Part shown: positions 37,909-46,437 of the stretch, one piece after another
How positions within the stretch are numbered: the stretch's first letter is position 1
Layout of the letters: every line of letters starts with the position of its first letter
IMG/VR virus record: IMGVR_UViG_3300020442_000006
Span: 62,001-126,000 of that record
Strand: one strand, 5' to 3'
DNA length: 64,000 nucleotides
DNA from: a virus
The notes under the pieces: generated by a model
Databases searched by the model: none
What the model was told of the DNA's origin: nothing
Seen by the model: only the letters and a program-made list of their open reading frames with translations
Translations under genes and position numbers: made by a program

Positions 37909-40322
37909 TAGAACCCACCTGATGTGAATGATCCGAGATCAGTGTGAATGACCTGAGTATTGTCAACGCCAACAGTTTCTTTCACTGTCTTGATGATTGG
38001 TTGCATAACGACCACCTGTGAAGAATCACCTGAAGTAAGTTCAGTGTCTTGTCTTTGAGATGATGATGTTAATTCACTAGTCTTCGTACTATTTAGATCT
38101 GTACTAGTAATACTCCTGTTATCAGGAGTGCTTGGTGGTCCACTGCTCAACTTTTTGGCACCTTTAGCGATAGCAACTCTTATAGTTTTTGGCATCACCT
38201 TTTTATATTTTTTCACAAAATCCTTATCTTTTTTATTACCTGCAACACCACCAAGAGTCACACCAACACAACCTGCAGTACCATTGTCATTAATATCATT
38301 ATGAAGTTGAATTGCAGATCTTTTACCAATCGTACCACTCATATTGTTAATAAAGGTAGACCAAATTCCAATACCTTTTACATTTCCGTGTTCTGCAAAT
38401 CCAACAAGAGGATAAGTACCATCTGGTAAAGGATAATAAGCACCAGATACGTTTCTTCTTTGTTTCTGTGATGTACCTGCTGTATTATATGTACCACTGA
38501 TTGCTTCCCACTGACCAACCTTCTTATTCTTACCATCAAACAGACGTAACACACCAGTAGCACCATCACCGTGTCCTTGGAAATCTAAACGTCCTCCTGG
38601 TGGCACAGGACCGTCATCTGGACCCTTACCTTTATTAGCAATAGATGGATCGGAAACCATATCAGTTTGAGGTTGTGCCATCTCAATCTCTTGTAATGCT
38701 ATTGCTGCTTCTCTTGCTTTCTTTTTAGCGTGGGGTATTAAAACCTCTTCCCAGTGCTTCGCTTTTTCATCGTTAGTTGAACCAAGTGGGTTACCGTGAC
38801 CATTTCCGATGTGCATACCTGGTGCACCATTGGATGTCCTGATGACACCATCAACACCAAACCAGATTGATCTGCTTCCACCCTTACCCTTTGCTTGACG
38901 CTTCTTAATCTTCTCTAACTGCTTAGTCAGATTTCGAACATCATAATCCTCATTCTCTGCCTGAGCGATTGCTTTCTGAGCATCTGAACCAAATGCTCTC
39001 GCGAAATTATTCGCTGTTCCTTGTGCAAGTTTGACACCATTCTTAATGAACCACGCTGCTTTCTCAATGATCCAGACAATACCATCTAACGCTCCTTGAG
39101 CAAGAGGACCTGCAATGAAATCCATAATGGCACTGAACGCCTTGGTTGCAATAGGTGCAACCGCATCAATAATGATTCCAAATAATGCTTTCAGTGGTTC
39201 AAACAAATCTTTCAGTGGTTCTACCAGTGGCATTAGATATGCTTTCCATATTGGTAGAGCAATATTCTTAAAGAAATCACCCATAGGTTTCAGAATGGGT
39301 TCCATTGACTCTCCAAGGAACGCTCCAATCTTATCTCCAATAAATCCACCCAAGACACCACCAACAAGAGGTGCAAATGGTCCTAAGACAGGCACCAACA
39401 ATGCAGTTACCGCAGTAGTACCAACAGCAGCACCGATACCTCCACCTGCTGCAACGTTCAACTTGTCACCTGCAGCGAGTCTAGATCCAAATGCAAACAC
39501 ACCTGACAGTGCACCTGCACCGACAGGAGATTTGAAGAACTTACCCATCTTACCTAGCAACTTGCCGCCACCACCAGGTTTCATCCCAGGTTTTCCTTTT
39601 AATCCTGGTCTTGTGCCAGTATTTTGCATCTGGCGCTGTTGGATGCGCTGCTTCTGTAACTGACCTGCCTTTCTATTTCCTTTGAATAGTTTAGATAGTT
39701 TACTTATATCTCCTGCAATTTTCCACGGTCTTAATATTCTACCTGCTACAAAAATACCTGCGAGACCACCTATAACTTTCAGTGCTCTCATTACAGGTCC
39801 GTCGTTACCATCTGGATCAAACAGACCATCGTAGATCATAGAGAAACCCCACGATCCAACTTTCCATACAGTTCCCAACCACTTACCGATCCACGAGAAA
39901 CCAGTCTTGATCATCTCTTTGTTCTCTGGTTTGGATAAGAAATCCAATGCAAAGAACGTTGCAATAGTACCTGCAAATTGAATTAGAGGTTGGATTAGTG
40001 GTGATAGCAGTCCAAAGATACCACTGCCACCCTTCTTATATCCTCTTGCTTCTGACTCCTTGTCAATATTTTCTGCTGTCTTCTTCTCAATCTTTTTCTC
40101 TCTCGCCCTGTCTTGTGCTAAAGACCTTCTTCCTTGCACCTGATACGCTGCATCTAGTCTCGCTTGATGTGAACTGGTTAGAATTTTACCTACATCAGTT
40201 ACAGTTGCTCCAAGTCTGTTGACCGCCAAGGTCATTGACATAGCAGGATCTCTCTTGTCCATACCTGAGGTAGTGACAGGAAGAAAGTTTCTTATTTGTA
40301 ACTTGGGTGCTGATTTTGCCAT
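37908..40322 (-). CDS. Tape-measure-like protein with C-terminal L,D-transpeptidase-like domain, 804 aa
   Basis: N-terminal 500 residues parallel the previous gene: charged coiled coil (REKKIEKKTAENIDKESEAR), hydrophobic segment (FAGTIATFFALDFLSKPENK) and a glycine/alanine-rich hydrophobic middle. From about residue 590 a domain begins: LRLFDGKNKKVGQWEAISGT, LPDGTYPLVGF, then SAIQLHNDINDNGTAGCVGV near residue 680. The His...Ser/Thr-x-Gly-Cys arrangement is that of YkuD/DUF2778 (Tlde1-like) L,D-transpeptidases, with Thr-Ala-Gly-Cys-Val. It could cut or cross-link host peptidoglycan during injection (inference). Its ATG overlaps gp51's stop. Confidence 0.7.
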   Translation of the reverse strand: MAKSAPKLQIRNFLPVTTSGMDKRDPAMSMTLAVNRLGATVTDVGKILTSSHQARLDAAYQVQGRRSLAQDRAREKKIEKKTAENIDKESEARGYKKGGSGIFGLLSPLIQPLIQFAGTIATFFALDFLSKPENKEMIKTGFSWIGKWLGTVWKVGSWGFSMIYDGLFDPDGNDGPVMRALKVIGGLAGIFVAGRILRPWKIAGDISKLSKLFKGNRKAGQLQKQRIQQRQMQNTGTRPGLKGKPGMKPGGGGKLLGKMGKFFKSPVGAGALSGVFAFGSRLAAGDKLNVAAGGGIGAAVGTTAVTALLVPVLGPFAPLVGGVLGGFIGDKIGAFLGESMEPILKPMGDFFKNIALPIWKAYLMPLVEPLKDLFEPLKALFGIIIDAVAPIATKAFSAIMDFIAGPLAQGALDGIVWIIEKAAWFIKNGVKLAQGTANNFARAFGSDAQKAIAQAENEDYDVRNLTKQLEKIKKRQAKGKGGSRSIWFGVDGVIRTSNGAPGMHIGNGHGNPLGSTNDEKAKHWEEVLIPHAKKKAREAAIALQEIEMAQPQTDMVSDPSIANKGKGPDDGPVPPGGRLDFQGHGDGATGVLRLFDGKNKKVGQWEAISGTYNTAGTSQKQRRNVSGAYYPLPDGTYPLVGFAEHGNVKGIGIWSTFINNMSGTIGKRSAIQLHNDINDNGTAGCVGVTLGGVAGNKKDKDFVKKYKKVMPKTIRVAIAKGAKKLSSGPPSTPDNRSITSTDLNSTKTSELTSSSQRQDTELTSGDSSQVVVMQPIIKTVKETVGVDNTQVIHTDLGSFTSGGF

Positions 40323-40495
40323 TAAAGTGATTGATGTTGACCCGACTGTTGTCGTTGCCTTGCTTCTTCTTCACGTAGATAACGCATCAGAAGATTCACA
40401 TAAACATCACGTTCCCAGGGCATCATATTTTCTAACTCAGTGAGACTATACTTATGGTGTTGCATCAAAGCAAAGTTAGTCTCAAACATATTCAT
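40322..40495 (-). CDS. 51: Baseplate hub assembly protein gp51-like, -1 frame extension of gp26, 57 aa
   Basis: MNMFETNFALMQHHKYSLTE, LENMMPWERDVYVNLLMRYL. Corresponds to the small gp51-type tail assembly chaperone of T4-like phages. The frame is open back to gp26: from the slippery T TTT TTC in the end of gp26, the -1 frame reads CGC GTA GCC CTA GCG CAC GAC TCC TTG and then this ATG with no stop. It may therefore be made both alone and as a gp26-gp51 fusion. The standalone start has no strong ribosome site. Confidence 0.7.
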   Translation of the reverse strand: MNMFETNFALMQHHKYSLTELENMMPWERDVYVNLLMRYLREEEARQRQQSGQHQSL

Positions 40496-40515
40496 CAAGG
40501 AGTCGTGCGCTAGGG

Positions 40516-41220
40516 CTACGCGAAAAAACTTGCTAGTCCTTCAAGCACGATGGGTGATGTAACTTCAGTTTTAGGATTGAAAACCTCAATAGTATGAGTA
40601 AGTTTAGGCATAGTTTCAAAGAACTTCTGAACCTTAGCGAACTGTACTGAATCCATACTCTCGTAGAATTCTACAAGTTCCTTGGTTGTATGATCCTTTC
40701 CTTCATATACTTCCTCGCCTTCAGCAATATTATCAGTACAAGAGGCAGCGAGTTTGAATAGATCATCTACACCTGGATCATCAACGAGATTATTTTTCAC
40801 GAACACATCCAGTGAAGGATACTTCATAGTAATAGTAATATCATCGTTGAGTACAAGTTTGTTGGTATGTTCCTTAGGAATTTGTACCTTAACTTCATCC
40901 AGATTGACTTGAATGTCAACCTTAGTGGTCTCATCGTCAGGACAAGTGATTTTGAATTCACTCACCTCACCTACAGATTTACCACGGATCTTAAGGAAAA
41001 GATATTCAATATCAAAAGTGGCAAGTTCATTAACGTTCTTAATGTTAGTGCACGCTTTGATAATATCTTTAACCGCTTTGATCATCTCCTTGTTATCCTG
41101 TGTCTCCATAGCAAGGTAAAGAAGTTTCTCTTCTCTTACTAGGAAAGGTCTGTAGGTAACCTTTTGTCCACGAGGAAGCACGCATTCATAATCTGGAATG
41201 CTCAGTTTAGGTAAAGGCAT
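40516..41220 (-). CDS. 26: Baseplate hub protein gp26, 234 aa
   Basis: MPLPKLSIPDYECVLPRGQK, VTYRPFLVREEKLLYLAMET is the gp26 N-terminal signature (T4 gp26 is 208 residues). It then has alternating helices and a C-terminal VFNPKTEVTSPIVLEGLASFFA. The last codons contain the slippery run (40522-40528), and the TAG follows two codons later. A TCTAAATA late motif lies 27 nt upstream of the ATG (41247-41254). Confidence 0.75.
   Translation of the reverse strand: MPLPKLSIPDYECVLPRGQKVTYRPFLVREEKLLYLAMETQDNKEMIKAVKDIIKACTNIKNVNELATFDIEYLFLKIRGKSVGEVSEFKITCPDDETTKVDIQVNLDEVKVQIPKEHTNKLVLNDDITITMKYPSLDVFVKNNLVDDPGVDDLFKLAASCTDNIAEGEEVYEGKDHTTKELVEFYESMDSVQFAKVQKFFETMPKLTHTIEVFNPKTEVTSPIVLEGLASFFA
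40522..40528 (-). promoter_or_regulatory. Candidate -1 frameshift slippery heptamer T TTT TTC
   Basis: In the gp26 frame the codons are AGT TTT TTC GCG TAG, giving the heptamer T TTT TTC. Slipping by one base continues, with no stop, into the gp51-like frame. A short imperfect hairpin (GTAG/CTA region, 40511-40520) lies immediately after it. Confidence 0.55.
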
Positions 41221-41246
41221 TGTGTAAAATTACAATTCAGTAAAAC

Positions 41247-41254
41247 TATTTAGA
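41247..41254 (-). promoter_or_regulatory. Late promoter motif TCTAAATA
   Basis: On the minus strand, 27 nt upstream of gp26, overlapping the stop region of the gp54-like gene. Confidence 0.5.
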
Positions 41255-41972
41255 CCCCGACGTAGGTCCTAAAGTCACTACTGTCGAGCACATTATCTAT
41301 ATTGTTTATAACCTTTTCGGTAGTCCATCCGTTGACTCTGTTCTCTTTCGTAGTAAATCTATAACGCTCGAACTTAAACTGTACATCCAATCTCATAACA
41401 TCTGCAGCAGCGTTTCCAAAGTTCATTGTACCTAGGTTGAATGGATATGCACCCGTGAATCTCCAGATACCCGTCGCTTTATTCAGACGTGTCTCGTACT
41501 TTATATTCTTCCTAGTTGTCTCTACCTTAAAATTAGATCCTCTCTCCCACTTTCTAACGATGATGTCACAGATGTAATCATCATAGAAACAGACTCTGTT
41601 CTCACCATCAGGTGCGATAGCATTCATCCAAGTCTCAAAGAAATTTCTATGCCACTGGTTCTTAGTCACCAGGAATGACATACCTAGTTCATTAGGTGTC
41701 TGTCCTGTAGCATATGATCTTTGAAGACCAAAGTTTTGTGTGTCACCTGTAGTAATATTTCTAGAAGGAATTGTAACTGAGTCAGCAAAATAATTTACAG
41801 CATCATAATACTCTGCACTAGGTTTGAATTCATTAGGTTGCAAAGCACCTGCACCAAGAACTCTCGGGAAACCAATGTCTACAGAGTACAGGTTGCCACG
41901 AACGGGTTCCCAAGCACCTTTAGCAACAAGGGATTGGAACTGTGTGAATGAATTGGGTGCTGAATATGCCAT
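41250..41972 (-). CDS. Baseplate-tail tube initiator, gp54-like, 240 aa
   Basis: MAYSAPNSFTQFQSLVAKGA... has a tail-tube-like beta-barrel pattern (SVDIGFPRVLGA; SYATGQTPNELGMSFLVTKN; RFTGAYPFNLGTMNFGNAAA). It fits the gp54 family (T4 320 residues), which nucleates the tail tube on the baseplate; in this group the protein is shorter. An alternative is a diverged tail-tube protein. It overlaps the upstream gene's stop by one base. Confidence 0.55.
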   Translation of the reverse strand: MAYSAPNSFTQFQSLVAKGAWEPVRGNLYSVDIGFPRVLGAGALQPNEFKPSAEYYDAVNYFADSVTIPSRNITTGDTQNFGLQRSYATGQTPNELGMSFLVTKNQWHRNFFETWMNAIAPDGENRVCFYDDYICDIIVRKWERGSNFKVETTRKNIKYETRLNKATGIWRFTGAYPFNLGTMNFGNAAADVMRLDVQFKFERYRFTTKENRVNGWTTEKVINNIDNVLDSSDFRTYVGV

Positions 41973-42427
41973 TAAAGTTTCTTCAATACTGCCGACGTTG
42001 GTACGGGTATGTTTCTTCCGTTAATCGTGGTGACGAATTCTTCGGAGGGAATCAAACCAATATCTGCCCACTCAGAGTTTTCAATGTTGTAATAGGGAGA
42101 TAAAACATTACTTCTCAAGTATTTATGCAGAGTAACGGGAGGTGGTGACGGGGAGAACCCTGACACCCGTGCTTGAGGTGGTAGATAGTGCACGTTGGCA
42201 CCCCAAAAGTGTTCTGCTGACTCACCTATCACGTACACCATAGGACACTTGTCCCAGAACTGATACTTCTCTGCATACTCTGCTGTGTACTTGAATGTAC
42301 ACACCCCACCGACAGCAGGACTATCCAGACCACGACCTGCAAGGTAGAAGAACAACTGACTCCTCCACCACGATGGTGCCATAGATTTATAGTTTGCTAG
42401 GTCTCTTAGATCTTGATAGACAGTCAT
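41972..42427 (-). CDS. Hypothetical virion/assembly protein, 151 aa
   Basis: MTVYQDLRDLANYKSMAPSW... is aromatic-rich with a beta-strand middle (CTFKYTAEYAEKYQFWDKCP). Family unknown. It is wedged between gp4 and the gp54-like gene, overlapping gp4 by 4 nt. Position suggests baseplate or head completion. Confidence 0.55.
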   Translation of the reverse strand: MTVYQDLRDLANYKSMAPSWWRSQLFFYLAGRGLDSPAVGGVCTFKYTAEYAEKYQFWDKCPMVYVIGESAEHFWGANVHYLPPQARVSGFSPSPPPVTLHKYLRSNVLSPYYNIENSEWADIGLIPSEEFVTTINGRNIPVPTSAVLKKL

Positions 42428-42861
42428 ACTTTGAGTTCTTTTTCGGTGAGGATCATAAATTTCATCTTACGATCTGCACAATACTCACGTGCTGCTTTCC
42501 ACTTCGCTTGATTGACTCCGTAAGTGGCGATCTCATTCAATAATCTCTTCGTCCTCCTACCTTTCTTAGGTGGGAGAGTTTGTGCTTTAGGTTTTACCTC
42601 CACTATATATTTAGTAGTACCAGAGGAAGTTTTTCCTTTGATGTAGAAGTCTGGGAAATATCTGTGAACTCTACCGTCAACAGGTGATATGTAAGGGATA
42701 ATAATCTCCTCACTACCCCACTCTAGAACGTTCTCATTCTTATCACACCACACCATTAATTTTCTTTCCCATAAACTCCTATAAATAATGTTTGTGGGAT
42801 CCCCTTTGTATTTTCCTGGGTAACTAGGTCTGAACCGTCCTGAATAACTACGCTGTGTCAT
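42424..42861 (-). CDS. 4: Head completion protein gp4, 145 aa
   Basis: The C-terminal half reads RYFPDFYIKGKTSSGTTKYIVEVKPK, the D...E-x-K arrangement of the endonuclease-like fold in gp4 (T4 gp4, 150 residues), and ANQ...KWKAAREYCADRK follows. gp4 closes the T4 head for tail joining. Its ATG at 42861 abuts the gp48 ATG at 42862 on the other strand (CATATG). Confidence 0.85.
   Translation of the reverse strand: MTQRSYSGRFRPSYPGKYKGDPTNIIYRSLWERKLMVWCDKNENVLEWGSEEIIIPYISPVDGRVHRYFPDFYIKGKTSSGTTKYIVEVKPKAQTLPPKKGRRTKRLLNEIATYGVNQAKWKAAREYCADRKMKFMILTEKELKV
42780..42787 (+). promoter_or_regulatory. Late promoter motif TATAAATA, plus strand
   Basis: Exact late core 75 nt upstream of gp48, inside the gp4 coding region. 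The only plus-strand late motif I saw, matching the only plus-strand gene cluster. Confidence 0.6.
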
Positions 42862-43950
42862 ATGACTGCTCCATTAGTCTACCCAAGAACCCTTCCAACA
42901 GACATCCTCTCTAGTAGAAGAGAGATTGATGCTGAGGATACATATCGGACAGAACTTGTTGATTATTTGAAGATTCAAGTTTTTGATTCGGAGATTGCTA
43001 ACCCTTATACTTATGCAGGAAGCGGTGGACAAGATATAAAATCATTGAATGCTCAGAGATCTACTGCAGGATTAGTGGGTAATGTGTTCTTATATTTACC
43101 CAATGGATTGCAGGAAAGTTATCAAGCAATGTATAACGAGACAACACTGGGTGCAGTTGGTGTTGGTGCGATTGGTGCAATAGGAGATCTAACTAATAAA
43201 GAAAATCTTGTAGAACAATTACAAAGTACAGCGGGTGCATTGAAACCAGAGTTCTTGATGAACTCAGTGTCATCTGCTCTCGGTACAGTTAACTCTACTC
43301 TAGGTGCAAGTGGTAACATCGATGGTGATGCTCTGTCTGCTCTTACAACTAAGAAAGTTTTCAACCCATACCAAGAAGTAACATTCAAAGGTGTGGCATA
43401 TAGAAACCATACATTTAACTTTAAGATTGCACCACGTAATGCATCTGAAGCAGAGGAAGCACTAAGAATATTCAAACTACTAAGAATTACTATGCACCCT
43501 GCTATGTCAGGTGGTAACGATGAAGCAGTTAATAAGATGTTTGGTCTAGATAATAAGAATGAGAAGACTGAAAAAGAGTCAGGTGATGATAAAACCAAAG
43601 AGAATGTAGCAAACTTTGTAGCAGTTAAAGATGGTGAGACTGCTAACAACGCTAGGTTCCTAAACATTCCTCATCATTATCGTCTGTCTGTCGTTCGTGT
43701 GAAAGCACAAGAGACTGAGACGGGTGATGATCTTACGATCACTGGTAAAGGTGGGTTCCTGAAACAGATTCATAACTTCCCATCGAAAGTTGTGCTTGAG
43801 AATCTTTCTTTGAGTTCTTCACCTGATAACTTTATGAATACGCTGAGAGACATTGCTAACAACACTTGGGACTATGGTCCTGTTGCATACACTTTGACGA
43901 TGACCTTCAAAGAAACTCAGTTCCTTACAAACGATATGTTCCCTGCATAA
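42862..43950 (+). CDS. 48: Baseplate tail tube cap gp48, 362 aa
   Basis: MTAPLVYPRTLPTDILSSRR..., then NPYQEVTFKGVAYRNHTFNF KIAPRNASEAEEALRIFKLL and a C-terminal tube domain; T4 gp48 is 364 residues. It caps the baseplate hub and starts tail tube growth. First plus-strand gene, its start abuts gp4's, and its stop abuts the next gene's ATG (TAAATG, zero gap). Confidence 0.85.
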   Translation: MTAPLVYPRTLPTDILSSRREIDAEDTYRTELVDYLKIQVFDSEIANPYTYAGSGGQDIKSLNAQRSTAGLVGNVFLYLPNGLQESYQAMYNETTLGAVGVGAIGAIGDLTNKENLVEQLQSTAGALKPEFLMNSVSSALGTVNSTLGASGNIDGDALSALTTKKVFNPYQEVTFKGVAYRNHTFNFKIAPRNASEAEEALRIFKLLRITMHPAMSGGNDEAVNKMFGLDNKNEKTEKESGDDKTKENVANFVAVKDGETANNARFLNIPHHYRLSVVRVKAQETETGDDLTITGKGGFLKQIHNFPSKVVLENLSLSSSPDNFMNTLRDIANNTWDYGPVAYTLTMTFKETQFLTNDMFPA

Positions 43951-44937
43951 ATGGCATACTTTAAGTTTTTCCCCAACGTATATGTAAGAAATAGGACGTT
44001 CCAAAACGGTAACCATCCTTATGAACTTACAAAAAACATCTTCCGTCGTATCAAGATCAAGGAGAAGGTCGTAGGTAAACTCCTAGGTTTTACTCAGTAT
44101 TCTATCAAGGAAGGTGAGCGTCCAGATATGGTTGCCAAGAAAGTGTATGGTGATTCTGGATTGGACTGGGTTGTGTTACTTTGCAACAACATCATCAATG
44201 TAAATGAAGAATGGCCAGTAACAAGAGATGAAATGTATGCTATATGTCAAGACAGGTTTGGTGATGTAGATTCAATCAGTCACTACGAAACTAGAGAGAT
44301 TAAAAATCTTGATGGTACTGTGGTTCTACCCGAAGGTATAGTTGTCAATGAAGATTATCAATACATCAAAAGTGATGGGACTGTAATGCCCAAGAGTGAA
44401 TCTCGTAGACCTATCAGTAACTTTGAGAAACTTGATGCAGAGAATGAATACAAACGTAACATACATCTCTTGCGTGGTGCATACATTGATGACTTTGTGA
44501 ATGAGTTCAGAAGACTTGCCAAGTATCTACCTAACGATGAAGTAGATGCTAAAGGCAATAAGAAAACCCCTACCACATTGGCAGAGGAGTTCATTGGTAT
44601 CACTAACTATAGAAAACCAAGTCAGAGCACAGCATCAACTGGTTCTGCACGTGGTGGTGGATCATCTACAGCACTCATCTCATCTGGTGGAGGAGTATCA
44701 GCAGTAACATCAGCAGTAGAGACAGAGGCAGACAACACACAAGCATCAACGTCCACGACATCCACATCGAGTGTGTCTTCTGGATCATACACTGGCACTC
44801 AGACTGGTAGTGGTGACACCTCAAGTAGTTCTAGTTCCTCTAGCAGTAGCAGCAGTTCCAGTTCTTCTAGCGGTAGTTCCAGTAGTGGAGGATCCAGTAG
44901 TTCTGGTGGAGGTTACGGTTACGGAGGAGGATATTAA
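43951..44937 (+). CDS. 53: Baseplate wedge gp53 with long Ser/Gly tail, 328 aa
   Basis: MAYFKFFPNVYVRNRTFQNG, then a LysM-like segment IKEGERPDMVAKKVYGDSGL and LDWVVLLCNNI identify gp53 (T4 196 residues). From about residue 225 a low-complexity tail follows: Ala/Ser/Thr-rich, then a run of serines and Gly-Ser-Tyr (GGGYGYGGGY). The tail is extra relative to T4. It may be a flexible linker exposed on the virion. The next gene starts at its stop (TAATG). Confidence 0.85.
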   Translation: MAYFKFFPNVYVRNRTFQNGNHPYELTKNIFRRIKIKEKVVGKLLGFTQYSIKEGERPDMVAKKVYGDSGLDWVVLLCNNIINVNEEWPVTRDEMYAICQDRFGDVDSISHYETREIKNLDGTVVLPEGIVVNEDYQYIKSDGTVMPKSESRRPISNFEKLDAENEYKRNIHLLRGAYIDDFVNEFRRLAKYLPNDEVDAKGNKKTPTTLAEEFIGITNYRKPSQSTASTGSARGGGSSTALISSGGGVSAVTSAVETEADNTQASTSTTSTSSVSSGSYTGTQTGSGDTSSSSSSSSSSSSSSSSSGSSSSGGSSSSGGGYGYGGGY

Positions 44938-45182
44938 TGCTGTACATCGAAGGTTGCCAGTCTCTTAAATTAGAGTGTGCCCTTCGGCAGTTAGGTTTTG
45001 TTGATATAGGTTGGAAGACAGTAGCACACGCAGGTATATTTTTCGTGCAACCAGTAGGAGTTCCTGACGTACCAGACGGAGACCTCCTAGGATTTCTTGT
45101 GACTATTCCATACGCAGAATGGCGGCGTCCTAAACTTAAGACGACCGCCAAACTTGCTTTAGATTATGCTCTACACGGTTAG
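44937..45182 (+). CDS. Hypothetical protein, 81 aa, plus strand
   Basis: MLYIEGCQSLKLECALRQLG... is a mixed alpha/beta small domain. Its start overlaps the gp53 stop (TAATG), so it is co-transcribed with gp48/gp53. It converges with the His-rich secreted protein, overlapping it by 4 nt. Family unknown. Confidence 0.6.
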   Translation: MLYIEGCQSLKLECALRQLGFVDIGWKTVAHAGIFFVQPVGVPDVPDGDLLGFLVTIPYAEWRRPKLKTTAKLALDYALHG

Positions 45183-45475
45183 AAACACCAACCGTCTTTC
45201 TTGTAGAAATAACAGGGAACACCGTGTTCGTTGTACCGATTAGGTCTGAACACAGGGGGACGATAATAATCCCTGTGATAATGATGGTGATGATGATGCT
45301 CTCGCTTTGGTCTTACTGGTGAGTACCAACAGTTCCAAGTCTCGAACAGTTTATCATACACGCAATGTGATGGATGCACTTCAAATCCATCAGCAGTTTT
45401 AATACGAGGTTTGTGTGCTGCCACCGCAGGTGATGCGATGGTAAGTGCAAGGAGTGCGATGGCAAACTTTTTCAT
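45179..45475 (-). CDS. Secreted His-rich small protein, 98 aa
   Basis: MKKFAIALLALTIASPAVAA is a signal peptide (A-V-A-A cleavage). The mature part has cysteines (HCVYDKLFETWNCWY; VPCYFYKKDGWCF) and a histidine cluster EHHHHHHYHRDYY that could bind metal. Four cysteines would suit a disulphide-bonded periplasmic protein. Function unknown; lies between gp32 and the plus-strand cluster. Confidence 0.6.
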   Translation of the reverse strand: MKKFAIALLALTIASPAVAAHKPRIKTADGFEVHPSHCVYDKLFETWNCWYSPVRPKREHHHHHHYHRDYYRPPVFRPNRYNEHGVPCYFYKKDGWCF

Positions 45476-45482
45476 TGGTTCT

Positions 45483-46403
45483 TTACTCTTCTTCTGCTAG
45501 TTTAGCAAAGTATGAGAGAGTGTCGTCCTCGTCTGTGCCACTTGTTGAAGTGGACACCTGTTCTGTCCAAGCAGGAGCAGTAGGTGTGATGTCAGCAGCG
45601 TTGAATGAACCACGTCCTTCAGACTCATCCTCAAGTGACTCATCGATCTGCATAGCAGCAGTCTTAGGACCGAGCACAGACTTCAGACGAGCATCAAGTT
45701 CCTCGTAGGTCTTGAACTGATCTGGAGCAGTGAACGATGCAAGATCGTGAGTAGATGTGTAAATCTCTTCAAGTTTAGCATCATCAAAACTACCCAAGAC
45801 ATTAGGAGTAGTGAAAGAACTATCATCATAGTTCCAGTAACCTGCAACCTGCTTGATCTTCAACTTGAAGTCAGCACCCTTCCAAAGATCGAAAGGATTG
45901 AATGCGGGTTCTGGATCGTAGTCATTCTCATTGGGTTGCATCTTTGCCATAATCTTGTCAAAGATACGCTTGCCATACTTATACAGGAATACCTTACCTT
46001 CGTTCTCAGGATTCAATGGATCCTTAACAACGTAGATGTTGCTGTAGTACGACAACTTACGCTTTTGCTTACGTGCGATGTCTTTATCTGACTCGTTACC
46101 AGAGTTCCAAAGTGAAGAGTTGAGTGCAGAGACAGGATCCTTTTGACCAAGGGTTGTGAGAGAGTTCTCAATGTACCAACCACCAGGACCTTGGAATGCG
46201 TGACTCCAAACCTGTGCCCAAGGAAGGTCTGCTCCTTCAGACTCTGGGAGGAAACGGATTACTGCGAACCCATTACCTGATTTGTCCACCTGTGGTTTCC
46301 AGAAGCGTTCGTCTACCTTCTTTCCTCCACTGGACATTTTCTCAATTTCTTTAGTCAGGTTAGCGAATGAACCAGACTTCTTCTTAAGATCTGCAAATGC
46401 CAT
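45483..46403 (-). CDS. 32: Single-stranded DNA-binding protein gp32, 306 aa
   Basis: Basic N-terminal B domain (MAFADLKKKSGSFANLTKEI), zinc-and-OB core from VDERFWKPQVDKSGNGFAVI RFLPESEG through KYGKRIFDKI, then an acidic C-terminal A domain (TSGTDEDDTLSYFAKLAEEE). T4 gp32 is 301 residues. It coats ssDNA in replication and recombination. A hairpin in its leader (46438-46452) and a CTAAATA motif (46459-46466) are possible control sites. Confidence 0.9.
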   Translation of the reverse strand: MAFADLKKKSGSFANLTKEIEKMSSGGKKVDERFWKPQVDKSGNGFAVIRFLPESEGADLPWAQVWSHAFQGPGGWYIENSLTTLGQKDPVSALNSSLWNSGNESDKDIARKQKRKLSYYSNIYVVKDPLNPENEGKVFLYKYGKRIFDKIMAKMQPNENDYDPEPAFNPFDLWKGADFKLKIKQVAGYWNYDDSSFTTPNVLGSFDDAKLEEIYTSTHDLASFTAPDQFKTYEELDARLKSVLGPKTAAMQIDESLEDESEGRGSFNAADITPTAPAWTEQVSTSTSGTDEDDTLSYFAKLAEEE

Positions 46404-46437
46404 TTGATTAGTGTCGTTGTGTGTTGTGTGTTTGTAC

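Noticed and set aside
39115-39663. 182-codon plus-strand frame inside the tape-measure gene
   Set aside because: It is the antisense shadow of a hydrophobic coding region; no promoter or neighbouring plus-strand gene.
43122-43667. 181-codon minus-strand frame inside gp48
   Set aside because: Antisense shadow of the well-supported gp48 gene.
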